The notes beneath the pieces were generated by a model. It did not search any database and had not been told where the DNA came from. It saw only the letters and a program-made list of their open reading frames with translations. Below are positions 25,997-38,800 of a stretch of DNA of 64,000 nt, piece by piece (the stretch's first letter is position 1; the number at the start of each line of letters is the position of its first letter). The DNA is from Amphimedon queenslandica (taxonomy: Eukaryota > Porifera > Demospongiae > Haplosclerida > Niphatidae): contig NW_003546357.1 in NCBI RefSeq assembly GCF_000090795.2, forward strand, positions 1-64,000, read 5' to 3'. The position numbers and the translations under genes were made by a program.

Positions 25997-28900
25997 ATGG
26001 CGAGTGGGCGTGACTCTGCAAAGCTCCAGGCAGCAGAGAAACTTGAAGAAGAAGCCAAGAAATGGTCAGATTCTACTATTATCATTTATTTATATTCATT
26101 ATCTCTTTAGCTTAAAGACCAGTTTGTTCAAGTGGAGTCCAGATTATGAATCTGCTGCCAATAAATTTGAGAAAGCTGGTATGTATATATATATTTACAT
26201 GCATATTATGCATGTAGATGTTAATTTAAATTAAAGTCCTTACATGGCTTAATTGCATGCATTATCATTTCTATACTGTAAGTGAGCCAATTTCTTACAC
26301 AATTCACGAGTATGGTAATTGAAAGGTGTGGTTGTCAAAGTGGTTTTTCACTACCGTAATTTTTGTGCTTTGTTAATTTCATTATTTTTATGCTTTTTGG
26401 AACACCTTGAAAATTTTGACATACTGTACTTACATGTAAGAGCATGTACGGTATGAAAAAACATTAAAAAACATTTGCTGCTATCACTACCGTGGTAGCA
26501 GCAAATGGAGGGACTAAATTTTGGCAAATTGCTAAATTTTGGTGATTGGCGGCTTTTAATTTGGCAAATTCGCCATTGAGCATACGCATAATGGCTCAAA
26601 TTGGCATATTTTAATTTTGGTGAATGGCTATCAAAATTAATTCCCTCCAAAATTTCCCACTATACGGCACATGTACACAAATTTGCACAAAGCATGCTAA
26701 GTGAGCTAAACAGGATGCTTGAGCTAACAAGTACATGTAGATGTACTGTACATAGCATTTGGAACAAATTTTAAAGTACATGTACTGTACATATAAGAGC
26801 ATGTACAGGTACACATGTACATGTATGCTTGTGTATCAAAAAATTATTTCAAAAGTAGAATTCCCTTTAAAACCAATTGAAAATTTAGAGCCACTGTTTA
26901 CTTGTATGTGCTTTAATTCATATAATTTTAGGTATACATGTACATGTTCATGTACATTTAAATCTTATTATTTATTTATACAAAATTTTTGTATAATTTC
27001 TTTGGTCACAATTACAGTTATTACTTTTTTTATTAGCTATTTCTTATCGTAACTGTCAAGTCTATGATAAAGCAGTTGCTGCATATTTAAAAGCATCAGA
27101 AGCTTATTATGACAATAATTCGTATCCTAATAGTAATGCTAATAATAATGATAATAATAGGTGTAATAATGCATTGTATAAATTATTAACACAGTTATTG
27201 TCCTTAGCATAATGACAGCATTTATCATTCTGGCAAGTAAGTTTTTAAAATTATTATTATTAGTTAAATTATTAATTAATTAATCAGGAGTCTTGAACAA
27301 GCTGCTAATGTTTCTCGGGTAAGTTTGTTGCTATGTATGTATACATTACATGACTATACACGATTATTTTCTAGGATGCTAAAGATTTATTAAATGCTGG
27401 ACAGTACATGAGTAAAGCCTGGTAGGTCTAAAGTATACTTGTACATGTATGCATAATGTACATGCATTTTGCATGCATTTGCATCCTGTTGCACACTCAT
27501 AAAAATAACTACAATGCACAACAAATACTATAGAATAACTACAATGCACAACAAATACTATAGATCTATAGTATTTGTTGTGCATTGTAGTTATTTTTAT
27601 GAGTGTGCAACAGGCAATTAACCCAATTTGTCCTTTGTTAATTTTTTCTGGGCATGAGTTTTGAATTACAATTGTGAAACATTTACTGTATAAAGCTAAT
27701 TTTGTACCCCTAAAATACTATTTACACATACATGTACATGTAACCTCAAAAATTATTGTTGATTAAGTAGCCAGAAATAGCTATATAATGTACATTGTTC
27801 ATGTACGATACATATACCATTTTAATAATAATTGAAATTATTAACTTATAGTGAACGGTTCAATGAAAGTGGTTATCCTGATACTGGAGGTCAAGTACTA
27901 GCTAAAGCAGCAATGTAGGTCCTTATTCACATGTATATTATACTATCGTTATTTTATTCATATTTTCATGCATGTTTCCTAAAATGTCTCATTTTGCAAT
28001 TTTACATTTTATTTGTAAAAAGGTTCCAAAAAGTTTTTTATTGTAATTTTGTGGGAGTTAAGGGAAAGAATTTTTGCATTCATGTTCAAATTGTCATTGT
28101 TGTCGTTTTCTTAATTGTTTGTTATTATTTTAGCTTGTATACATGTACTGTATATGTTATTCTAATCAAAACTTTTGCTATGGGTATTTTTGTGGAGCCC
28201 AACAAAAAAGCAAGACAATAATCATGACTTTATTATTATTTATTAGGTGGCTACAGCACGAGCATCCTGATAAATCAGCCGAGTATTACATACAAACAGC
28301 TGACAATCTTCTATTAGATGATAAGAAGAGGGAGAGTGGTAATGCAATGAAAGATGCAGTCAGAATGTACTGCAGAGTAAGACCAAGACAGTAAGTCATG
28401 ATCACTGTTAGATTTAAGGGAAGTTTAGTCTGACATATTTGGTTTTAGGCCTCTTTAAATCTCCCATTTTTCAGCCTTCGATTTCTCATTCATGTACATG
28501 TATGCATTAGACTCCCAAAATTTATTTTTGGATTTATTAATGAATAAGTCCTCTTTTAATCGTGCGCCTGATTCAGCTCAAAATTTATGCACATACATGT
28601 ACATGTACATGTACAATGTAAGCCTCCAGGAATCCATAATGTACAGTACGTCATGCAATAAAATTGGGGCTGTTTTGGAGCCATTTTTTTAAAGAAAAGC
28701 ATATGTACATGTATGTACATGTATATACAGTACATTGTGTTTTATAATTTTTCAAATTGTAAAATATGTGAGCGGACTGTATTTTTTTAATTTTTAGATC
28801 AAACAAAATAATTGAAACTTGTCGTAAAGCTCGCGAGATATTATTATCAGCTGGAATGATCAACATAGCCCATGAAGTAAGAATGATATGATTATAATTG

Positions 28901-30844
28901 GACTGTCATAATTTTATTGTTTATCTCTAATAGTTGGTAAGTGTTGAAATTGTAGCATTGTTGACTGAAGGTAATGGACTACAGGCAAAGGAAGTGTTGC
29001 AAGAATGTGAAAAGTAAAAACACATGTACACGTGTACATGTAGTCATATGCTTATCATATACATGTACATGTACATGTAGCACTTTAATTTCACTGACAA
29101 TACACCTGAATTTTTCATGAAAATAACTTTTTCCAATTCGCAATGTTTGCTTGCTCCATGAAAGTAGTGGGATACATGTACATGTACTGCAATAAATTCT
29201 TTATTTTTCAGAATTTATTATTGAAAGAACTTATTCTGTCTTATTATTTCTTGCATGTTTGTCAAAACTTTTAGTATGCACTTGATAGAATTACAATTGT
29301 ACATGTACATACATGTTCATGTACAGTGTAATTGCTTGTACGTATACGCAAATTTGGTGAATTGCTAAAATTTTGGTGATTGGTGAATTTTAATTTGGCG
29401 AAATTGTGGCCACATCCCATTGAGCATATATATGGCTCAAAATTTGGATTTTTATTTTGGCGAATGGCTATCAAAACACCAAATTCACCAAATTTGATCC
29501 CCTCCAAAATTTCCCGCTATACAGTAGATCTGTATTTTAGCACCTCCAAAATTTCCCATTATACGGTACCATGTACATAGTACATGTATATTTATAATGA
29601 CTTTGCCCAATTACAATGTAGTGAAAATTATGTACATGTATATAATAATTATGGATATACATGTACATGTACAGTAACTCTGTTATGCATGTGTATGCTC
29701 ATGTTCGTGTACATGTACACATGTATTAATTAACTCTGACTTTCTTTTGTATTTTCCAATGTTTTATTTAATTTAATTTTATTTATTTTATATTTTTGTT
29801 AGTATTGAGGGGTTTTCTACCAGTGAGGATTACACAGTACTGGATGAGTTGATTGATGCGGTTACTAATAATGATGAAGAATCAATAGCACAATCTTGTA
29901 ACAGTCACATATTCCGAGCTATGGATCCTGAAGTAAGTTTACCTGTACCATACTGTGCATACTGCCACACGCATTGCCACAAATTTACCAAATTAAAATT
30001 TACCATAATTATCAGCATTACACATCTACAATACTTGTACATGTACATACGAACAAATAATACAAAACAAATATAAATAACAAAATTTTATAAACAATCA
30101 AATATTGTTCAATGTAGAGTGTACATGTACATGTACTTGTACATGTACATGTACGTGTGTAATACATGTATGTAAATTCAAGAGGTATGAGATTCAAATT
30201 CATAAAATTTTTGTTTGATAGATTTTCAACGTTATTATAGATTGTACACATATACAGTAGTTCTTAATTTTTTTGCTGTACATTGTACAAAACCTTATGA
30301 CAATGATGGCGCACGACCACACACATTGCCAAAAATTTACTAAAATTATCAGCTTTACACATCTACTGTACATGCATATGTACACACAAATATTATTACT
30401 TTGATGTACATGTACATATATTTGTAGTTTGCCAAGTTCGTTCGTGATCTTAAAGATGGTACAGAATCAGCTGCTCCAGTTAGATCTGCCCCTTCAAAGA
30501 AAGGAGAAGGAACGTCCTTCAGTAGTAAAGCTGGTCCTGTTAACATGAAGGACCCATCAGTACTAGCTGACAGAAGGAATGAACTGTTTGCTAGGAAAGA
30601 CAAGAAACAGACTACTGGTAGTGTGAAACAGCCATCACCACCACGTCGACCTGATATTGATCATAACACTGATACAGATCGTACTACTAATCCTGATACT
30701 GATCGTGATCGTGATGATCTAGTTACTGATGTTGATCCTAATCCTGATGCTGATCCTGATCAAAGTGCTGATCGCAATACTGATGCTAATCCACCTGGTG
30801 AAGAAGAAAGTGATGATGATGATCAAAACATTGATATCAATTAA
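25997..30844 (+). CDS. NAPG: Gamma-SNAP (NSF attachment protein gamma), 12 exons
   Basis: Adaptor that recruits NSF to SNARE complexes on membranes. Exons: 25997-26064, 26111-26178, 27037-27121, 27219-27236, 27288-27318, 27375-27421, 27852-27914, 28247-28390, 28798-28876, 28934-29013, 29803-29932, 30428-30844; 1230 nt, 409 aa. TPR-like helices follow the family order: CLKTSLFKWSPDYESAANKF, AISYRNCQVYDKAVAAYLKA, then SGYPDTGGQVLAKAA, HEHPDKSAEYYIQTADNLL, and GFSTSEDYTVLDELIDA near the NSF-activating end. Exon 4 is an 18-nt microexon, required by phase and homology. After about residue 270 comes an unusual tail of about 130 aa, basic-Ser first and then strongly acidic with TDTDR, DPNPDADPD-type repeats, ending DDDDQNIDIN. 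The usual family length is about 310 aa. Confidence 0.95.
26489..26669. mobile_element. AT-rich MITE family A, copy 2
   Basis: Starts taccgtggtagcagcaaat and ends ccctccaaaatttcccacta, then tacgg. The inner part has 'ggcaaattgctaaattttgg' and 'ataatggctcaaattgg'. The ends form an imperfect inverted repeat (TACCGT..., ...TACGG). It is in gamma-SNAP intron 2. Confidence 0.65.
27484..27614. repeat. Fold-back element with partial internal duplication
   Basis: The left arm cctgttgcacactcataaaa pairs with the right arm ttttatgagtgtgcaacagg. The 30-base segment aataactacaatgcacaaca (and on) is present twice on the left arm and once on the right. It is in gamma-SNAP intron 6. Confidence 0.85.
29338..29569. 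mobile_element. AT-rich MITE family A, copy 3
   Basis: Starts gtacgtatacgcaaatttgg and ends ctccaaaatttcccattata, then cggtac, with 'atatggctcaaaatttgg' inside. The right terminus is partly duplicated (ctccaaaatttcccgctata occurs about 45 bases earlier). It is in gamma-SNAP intron 10. Confidence 0.65.
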
Positions 30845-30980
30845 TTATTATTGATTTTATAATAGAAAGAAACATAATGCCTCATTTAATTTTCATTGAT
30901 GTTTTATTCATTATTGTGTGCTAATTTAATTTTGTTTGGAAGCCACACCTCAACTAATTTAATTTTATAAGTGTCAAAGG

Positions 30981-32653
30981 ATGGGCCACTTTTCTCAGTT
31001 GTCTGTACTATTATTGATCCATGCCCTTTTGGCCTTGTGTCACTTATCTAATAGACTAGCCACTGGTAGTTTGGGACCATTAGATAATGGAGATGACGAC
31101 GGATACTGCTATGATGAGTCCTGCTCAAGGAGAGATAGCGTGAAGCAGGAGAAGAGAGATGTCAAGACTAGAGGGAGGACAGGTTTATCCGGTATACTTA
31201 GTAACGCTTATGATATCGTTGCATCAGTCGGTGAAGCAGCAATAAATACAGTGCATAAACTCTCTAGCGAAGTACTGGAAGATATTGGTGATATTGTAAA
31301 GACTGTAATTAATGAAGAGGCATTGAATGCCATAATAAGTGCTGGTAATGGTGCTCTTAGTCTGATCTTTGACTCAAGTGAGTGTCGTATTCATTTCTAA
31401 TTCAGTAGGCCATTGCATTATGCTTATAGTCGAGTGCTTACTTTTTTAATTACTGGTTTTTTTCTATAAAAATGTCTGAGTTTTCAGTAGTGTATCCACT
31501 CTTGGTAATTGTTATAAGCCTGGTTTACACCCACCATAAAATTCAATGCAAATGAACGCAAGATTAAATTTTGGCCAATTTTGTGTCAAATTCAAAGCTT
31601 TTTTGCATCAATGCCTATGCAATTTTGCTTGTTTCGTTGAATGTAAACCTAGCTTAACTGCTATTAGAAAGCTTGGTAAAATTTGAAACTTTTGAGCAAC
31701 ATTGATCACTGTATAAAGCATACATTACATGGCAGAGAATAAAATTTTCTTTTACTGTTTCCCAATGAATATCATAAAAGTGTACATCTCATTCACATAG
31801 ATTTGGTTGATTAGTCAATATGAGTAATAGGATATACATGTAGTATGCTATAGCTGTTGAAATTATCAAAACTATTACTATTACTGTTCAACTATGTCAC
31901 AATTGTTATTGTCACCACTCACCAACTACATGTACTAAAATGAGTAAATTCTAATGTACATGTATAACACCAGTCACTAGTTGAAATTCATTTCAATTCT
32001 TTTTGTTGCCTACAATGTACTAAAAATGTCAGTCTTTATCAATTTTCAATAATATTAGCTCTCCAAAAGTTGCAGCCTACTATTTTTCCAATATCCTTAT
32101 GCATCGTAGGAATCAATTGTCATTATTGCAAGCAATAATACATTTTTTTATTCTTGTAGATAAAGCAGTTACTGGATTTGGTTCAACAGTTCTATCAGTA
32201 TCAATACTAGTGGGAGTTATCTTTATAAATTATTTACTGGCATCTTATTTTTCATTGCTCAGTATATTAATATTAGATGCTGGTATAATACTACTTCATG
32301 GAATGTTTGGACCACTCCAACTAGCTAAATGGTTTATTACTGGCTGCAGTCATATATCCCAAGGACTGATATACATCATCTATTATCCTTACTTTTCAGC
32401 TATAGTGCTCATGCTTTTGTTTATATTCAGTTGCTGTTGTTGGCCGTATTTGAGACGCCAGTCGAGATATCTCAGGAACTCATCAGACACTGTATTTGTG
32501 ATTGAAGCTCAACTGGAGAGGCTCGAGGCTCATCTTGCAAGACTAGAGACAGAGAGGAAGGAAAGAGATAAAGAAATAAAAGCTCAACTTGATAGAATAG
32601 AGAGAATATTAGAGAAAAATAATACTTGCACTGCTACTTTACATGAGCAATGA
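30981..32653 (+). CDS. Unrecognised secretory-pathway membrane protein with coiled coil, 2 exons
   Basis: I do not recognise the family. Exons 30981-31377 and 32160-32653 (donor ctcaa|gtgagt, acceptor ttcttgtag|at) join in phase to give 296 aa. Visible parts: signal peptide about 1-27 (LSVLLLIHALLALCHL); a short acidic segment with two cysteines; a basic KQEKRDVKTRGR stretch that could be a dibasic cleavage site; an amphipathic helix-rich part (about 70-130); hydrophobic segments at about 141-182 (long enough for two membrane passes) and 201-226; then SCCCWPYLRR at the membrane edge, where the cysteines could be palmitoylated; and a clear heptad coiled coil at 246-286 (IEAQLERLEAHLARLETERK). 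The gene starts 137 bases after gamma-SNAP and ends 167 bases before EDC4. Topology suggests a membrane anchor with an intracellular, oligomerising tail. Confidence 0.75.
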
Positions 32654-32819
32654 TTTTATTTTTATTCTACATGTACATTTTAACATAGATATACTACCAC
32701 GTTGTATCACGTGGACAACCACTTTACTTTAAACACACCTACCTACTCCACCCACCAAATTACATGTGAATGCCTGTAACGCCATATTTCCTTCAGTAAA
32801 TCCTTCATAAATATCTAGC

Positions 32820-35800
32820 ATGAGTTCTAGCACTAGTGAATACCATCAGATTACAGCATCTTCCCAAAAAGTGTAAGATAGAGTGCGTGTGAGTAAAAGA
32901 ATAACAACCTTAGCTTGTGCAGTACTGAACTAAATGATAACCTCTACTCTTTTCTATTCTTAGTATATTGAATGGTAATGGAGTCCCTCATACTTTACAT
33001 CAGTTAGAAGTATCAGTTTATTCAAGTAATTGTTATGACACTGACTCTACTGATGGGAGTGGAAAGGTACAGTTGTACAATTATTATTATCATTATTACC
33101 GTATACATTCAAATCAATGAAATCTGCTCAAAAGTTAATATTTGTGTGAGCCAATTTTTGTGTTTGGCCATAGTCTAATACTTACATGTACATGTACAAT
33201 AGAATTGCATTAGAGGTGGTTTAAATTTCGTAGATTTAAGGTGAGCATGAAAATAACGGAATTTAATACACATTAAAAATTAAGATGCGTACAGTATTAT
33301 TAACAAAAAAGGAACGCGAACAACAATGACAAATAAAGAGACACAAAGTACACGAAATTAATTAAAGAAAGTTGGTAGGATTTTAAACCCATCCTCTGTT
33401 TGGGTTATTATTCAAACCACTCATATCAGTTCTTAGACTGCATTTTGAAGACCTTTCTGTTCAGAGACTGAGAGAATTTGTTGAATTTAGGATTTAAAAT
33501 AATTGAGTTTTAAAAGTGCACTTTGTATTAGCCCCAGCTTGAAAATTTGGCTCAGAAATCATCCCTAGTTTTATTACATTATCTAGTAGAGCAATGAAAA
33601 GGCCCATGTACATGTACATGTACAGTAATAATTATGTCATATTTTTAGGTTCGTGTTAAAACTATTACTAACCAGAATTGGGAGCCTAAACGTTTCCGTG
33701 GTAACATTGTCGCTAGCAACAGCCAGTACTTGGCCTATGTCCTAGCCAGTAGAAGTGGTTATGTCATTAGACTCATTCACCTTCAGACGAATGACAGAGC
33801 ATTGTTGAAGAAGTTCAATGGAGAGATATTGGACATATCATTTGCACATAATCATTCAAATTTATTAGGAGTGATCGATGAGGCTGGTAATTTGTACGTG
33901 TATGATATTGACAAAACAAATGGAGATATTAATAAAATAAAGTAATTACATGTGTATAATAATATTGGTAATAATAAAAATAATAATGTGTATTATATTT
34001 TGAAGTACATGTACATGTACATGTAAGTGGGATATCTTTTACATTATTGTGTTCATGTACATTGTGAACAAGGAACATGCATGTTCTTACATGTACATGT
34101 ACATGTTGTTTAGAAATTATGCATGTACATGTACATGTATGTACAATGTAGCTGATTTTGAACAAAAATAATAGTGCATAAAAAATTTTACCCAAATCAC
34201 TAGGAGATCATTCTCAATTTTTTTTTACTTTTTTGATGTGTGTAAGAGATGGTGCATGTGTGTTATCCTCTACATCAACTTTGATATTTTTATTTAAATT
34301 CCTTTATAAAGCGTTTTTTTTTAAATTTTTCTATAGTGATTGTTTGAAGCTACACATATTCAATGGTGTTATACCTGATGGTAAGACTCATTTGTTGGTG
34401 TGGGCCCCGTACATACAGACACAGCAGGACAGTGGAGATGATGATAATGTCATGATTGCAGTTTCACATGATTCCAGAGTAATTGATTGCATATCTAATT
34501 GATTGTACATGTACCTTAGCTTACATGTATATAGATGTACAATGTACATGTAGCTGCTAATTTGTTATGCCATAAATTGAACCAGCCAGTTTCACTATAG
34601 GTACTGTTACCTTCACCAAACATTCATGTGCATGCTGAATTTTTCCCACAGGGATATATTTTACCAAATTTCCCTATTCCAAAATTATCAGCTATGCAGT
34701 ACATGTACAGTACATGTATTTCTACTGTGTATTCTGAATTTTAAATGGTTAGGTGGTTTTGACGTTTTTTGTAATAAATAATTAGTATTTAGAAAGTTAC
34801 AGATAATTTTTTGAGAAAAGTTAGATTGTCTTATTTTCATTGGGTGAAGCCCACTAAGATGAGTAGAGTTTGTTTGTATGTATGTACATGTATGCCTGTA
34901 CACGTACATATTCCTTATCTTCTCTGTATATCTGCACATGCTAGAGCAATGCAATAGATTCTAAATTTCAATATTTCGTTGAAAGTGTGGGCGGCTGAAA
35001 GACAATAAAATGGTGATCAACACACGGGAATTACAAGTCATGAGTTTCCTACTTCCTAGCAACAAGATAAGGCAAAAACACCGTTGAAAGACTACTTGAA
35101 CTGCTTTAAAAGGTTACAGGTGCAATTAAGTAACTATGAAACCCGTTTTTGTTGAGATAAACTGTGAAAGTCAAACAAATGTCACCTTTGTCACTGACTG
35201 CACTAAACTGGCCAGCCTTTTTATATCTCATGGCTATTTCTAAGTCAATGTATAGTCGGTTTCAGTTGAGAAGAAACCACCACTATCCCTTATAACTTTT
35301 TTGTTACTATTGATAGCAACTTGAAATTTGGTATAGCTGCATTGCAGGCTCTTCCGAAAATCTTAACCAATTTTTGAGTTTCTAAGTACTCTGGAAGGTT
35401 TTAAACAAGTTTTTCTGCTTGAGATGAAAGGGAGCTACCATGATGTATAGGGTGTGTCACTCTGATGAATATTATTTGCATCTCATTATATTTAGTCAAA
35501 AATAATATTTTTTATTAAAAAAATAAAACAAAGTATATCAAGCTCTCTAGACCTGCTAATATTAGTAACGCGGTAGCGTTACTAAGTAGGATTCACCCCA
35601 CTTCAAAATGGCTGCCATGACTTTTGCAGCCTTGCTATACCGGGAAAACGAGCTCCTATGCTTACCAGACTTTATAAAGGACCTTATCTTGACCAGAGGA
35701 CTCCATTGGTACCATTAGCGTGGCTCTATACCTTGTCTGAGAGGAAAGTCAAAAATCTGCAAACCGGCCGTTTTGTTCAGCCACCTTTTTTCATCTTCAT

Positions 35801-38800
35801 CATCTTGATCTCCTGTCAATCCAGTTGTCGGTCGCTATCTCGATCTTGCCTGGTGAAAGAAGGCTAATACTTACATCATTCTGCTCCAATAAGGTATGCG
35901 CAGGTCCCTATTCTTTACAACAATTCTCCAAGAAAGAAAGAAATTGTACTGTCACTGCTGGATCTGGCCCATCTTAGCTGCATGCCACCATTTTGTTAAT
36001 TAAAGAAGCATGTGCTCCAAAATTTGGGTGTGGTCGCGCATGCTCAGATCTGCCCATAGATAATAGAGTATAAAGGGATTGGTAACTGCGTAGGCGGTAG
36101 TTATCACCGTATAGATTCTAATTTTCCGCATTCAATAATTACAATGCGGAAGTCAAAGGAGAAGAGCCAAATTTTGCCAGAGAATGACAGGTTTATAGGA
36201 TTTCAAAAGAGCATATCAATACCATTACTAGCCAGTTCACTAAAGCAATATGCTACCTGTTGCATATGTTTCTTTCCTAGCTTAAATATTTACTGTTTCG
36301 GAGAAAAAGGTACAGAAACTTTGTCACTTTTACAACACAAAATTTGAGTTTCTGGAGAAGATGTATGAACTACAAGTCTGAGAATACCCTAGTTCCACGC
36401 AACTCAAAGCGCTTGATTGTTCTATGCTTGCTACTTTGTTGTAAAACAAGATACATTTTAGTAAAAGGTACAGAACATCAGAAAAGAGGTCCCGCTTGAC
36501 ACCCGCTGTTAGTAATGAATGAAACAGTTTGTTCCTTTTGAGTAACTGTATGAAATTTTGATTGATAAATATAGAAGTTATAAGGTATTTTATGCATATT
36601 TTTGTTGATTTTTTGCAACTACTTGGACTAAGTTATGAACAGAGAAAAGTGGACCTCTCCCGTTGCTAAGGAGAAACTAGGATGCGGGAAGTGATAACTT
36701 TACCCTCCATTGGTTTATACAGGCCGCCCACGCAGTTTCCAATCCCTTTATACTCTAATATCTATGGATCTGCCACAGATAATAGAGTAAATAGAGTAAA
36801 TAGAGTAATAGTAGTAGTTCATTTACTCTAATATCTATGGATTTGCAGCTCTGGAAGAAGCGAGTTATTTTTTACCAAGCTATGCTTGGAATCAACTACT
36901 GCAATACTTTAGTGGAGGTTTCCAGCTAAAAGAAGGTATTAGTTTTACATGTTACTGTTTTATCAAGTGTGTTATTTTATTTAAAAAAAACAAACAATTA
37001 ATTAATGTTATGACTTATGATATGCAATGATAATTATGAACTTGACAACAGCCTGGAAGAACAGGAATAGCAGGGAAGATGGACACTCTTAGTTCACAGA
37101 TTCTTGAACAAGGACTTGTGTCAAGACTAATATTAGTTTCACTTGTCATCAGTATAGTTGATATTCCTTCAGCATGTCTATTCAATGCTGTCTCTCATAA
37201 ATGTCATAGCAATGATAATAATAATAATAATAAAGAAAATTATTGTTTGTGTAAAGTCAACAAGTATCACAATTGCAACTAAAGAAATACTATAAATATT
37301 ATTAAAAAATCAACACAAACAAGAACATAAAAAATTTTGAAAAACAAGGTTAAGTAGGATTCCGAATGAACAACAAAAATACAAAATGGAAATCCTACTC
37401 GTGACGCAAATTCTACTCTACATTGCAAGGTGATCCGTAATTCTTACATAATAACATTAAAAGTACAATGTAGAGTAGAATTTGCGTCACAAGTAGGATT
37501 TTCATTTTGTATTTTCGTTGGTCGTTCGGAATCCTACTTAACCTTGTTTTTTAAAATTTTTTATGTTCTTGTTCAACTAGGAGCCTTTTCTTGAGAAAAA
37601 TGTGCTATATCACTCCACAGTCTTTGCAATCTTTGTTGTTCTTCATTGCCCATGCACTTGTTGAATTATCAGTATTCACCAAAACCAAGAAAAGGATATG
37701 TGGAGGTAGCAGCAACTACAGTAGAGGCACAATAGATGATAAAGTAAGTTAAAAGAGAAGAAACACTCCAAGAATGATAGAGCTTGCACTCGGCAGCCAT
37801 ACTTGGCTACACGTGACGTTTTAATGACAAAAAAATTGATTTACTTCCGTTTCTTCTCAACTTAAACCGACAATTGCAAGGCTTAAAGCAACAAACAAGT
37901 CAGGAGTTTTCTAGCAGCAACATAAGGTAGAGATTCTGCTTTTTTGGCAGCTAATAATCTACAAGGCTGAGCCCTTTAATGTTTTACATAGTTTCTTGTA
38001 GTTTTCAACACTTTTACACATACAGTGTACGTACATGTACATGTACACTGTATCTGTATGTACATGTAGATGTACCTGTACATATACATGTACATGTAGC
38101 TGCTAATGTTTAATGCTATAAATGATCACATATTCATTAAATTGAACAAGCCAGTTTCACTATAATATTCACCAAATTTCCCATCCCAAAATTATCAGTT
38201 ATACAGTACATGCATGTATACATGTACATGTACATGTATTTCTACTGTGTGTTCTTAATTCTAGATGGTTAGGTGGTTTTGACGTTTTTGTAATTAATAA
38301 TTAGTACAATGTATTTGGAAAGTTAAAGATAATTAGTTGGGAAAAGTTAGATTGTCTTATTTTCATATTTTTTAATTCTTTTATAATTGTTCACACATAC
38401 AGTGTACATGTACAATGTACATGTACTGTATGTGTACATGGTATATGTACAGTAGATCAGTGAGTCACTTTAATTTATTTGTATGTACATATTCTATTGT
38501 TCATAGGTTGAAGTGTTTGACCTACCAGAGATTGCTCAAAGATATTCCTCTGGTATTGCATTGGATTTCAATAAAATGGAAAGAGGAACAACATTTATTA
38601 AATCAGCACATACTAAGGTAATGAATGATGTAGTTAATGTTTATTAGTAACCATTTATATGTACATGTACATGTACATGTACATGTACATTGTTGTGTCT
38701 GTTAGTCTGTCCTCAAGTTGTGGTTGGACTATAGCTACAATTACATGTGTAAAGTTATCAACGTACCTGTACAATTTACATGCATGTACATGTATATCAT

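Noticed and set aside
36144-36347. 67-codon ORF in the hAT-like MITE
   Set aside because: No transposase motif; the element is non-autonomous.
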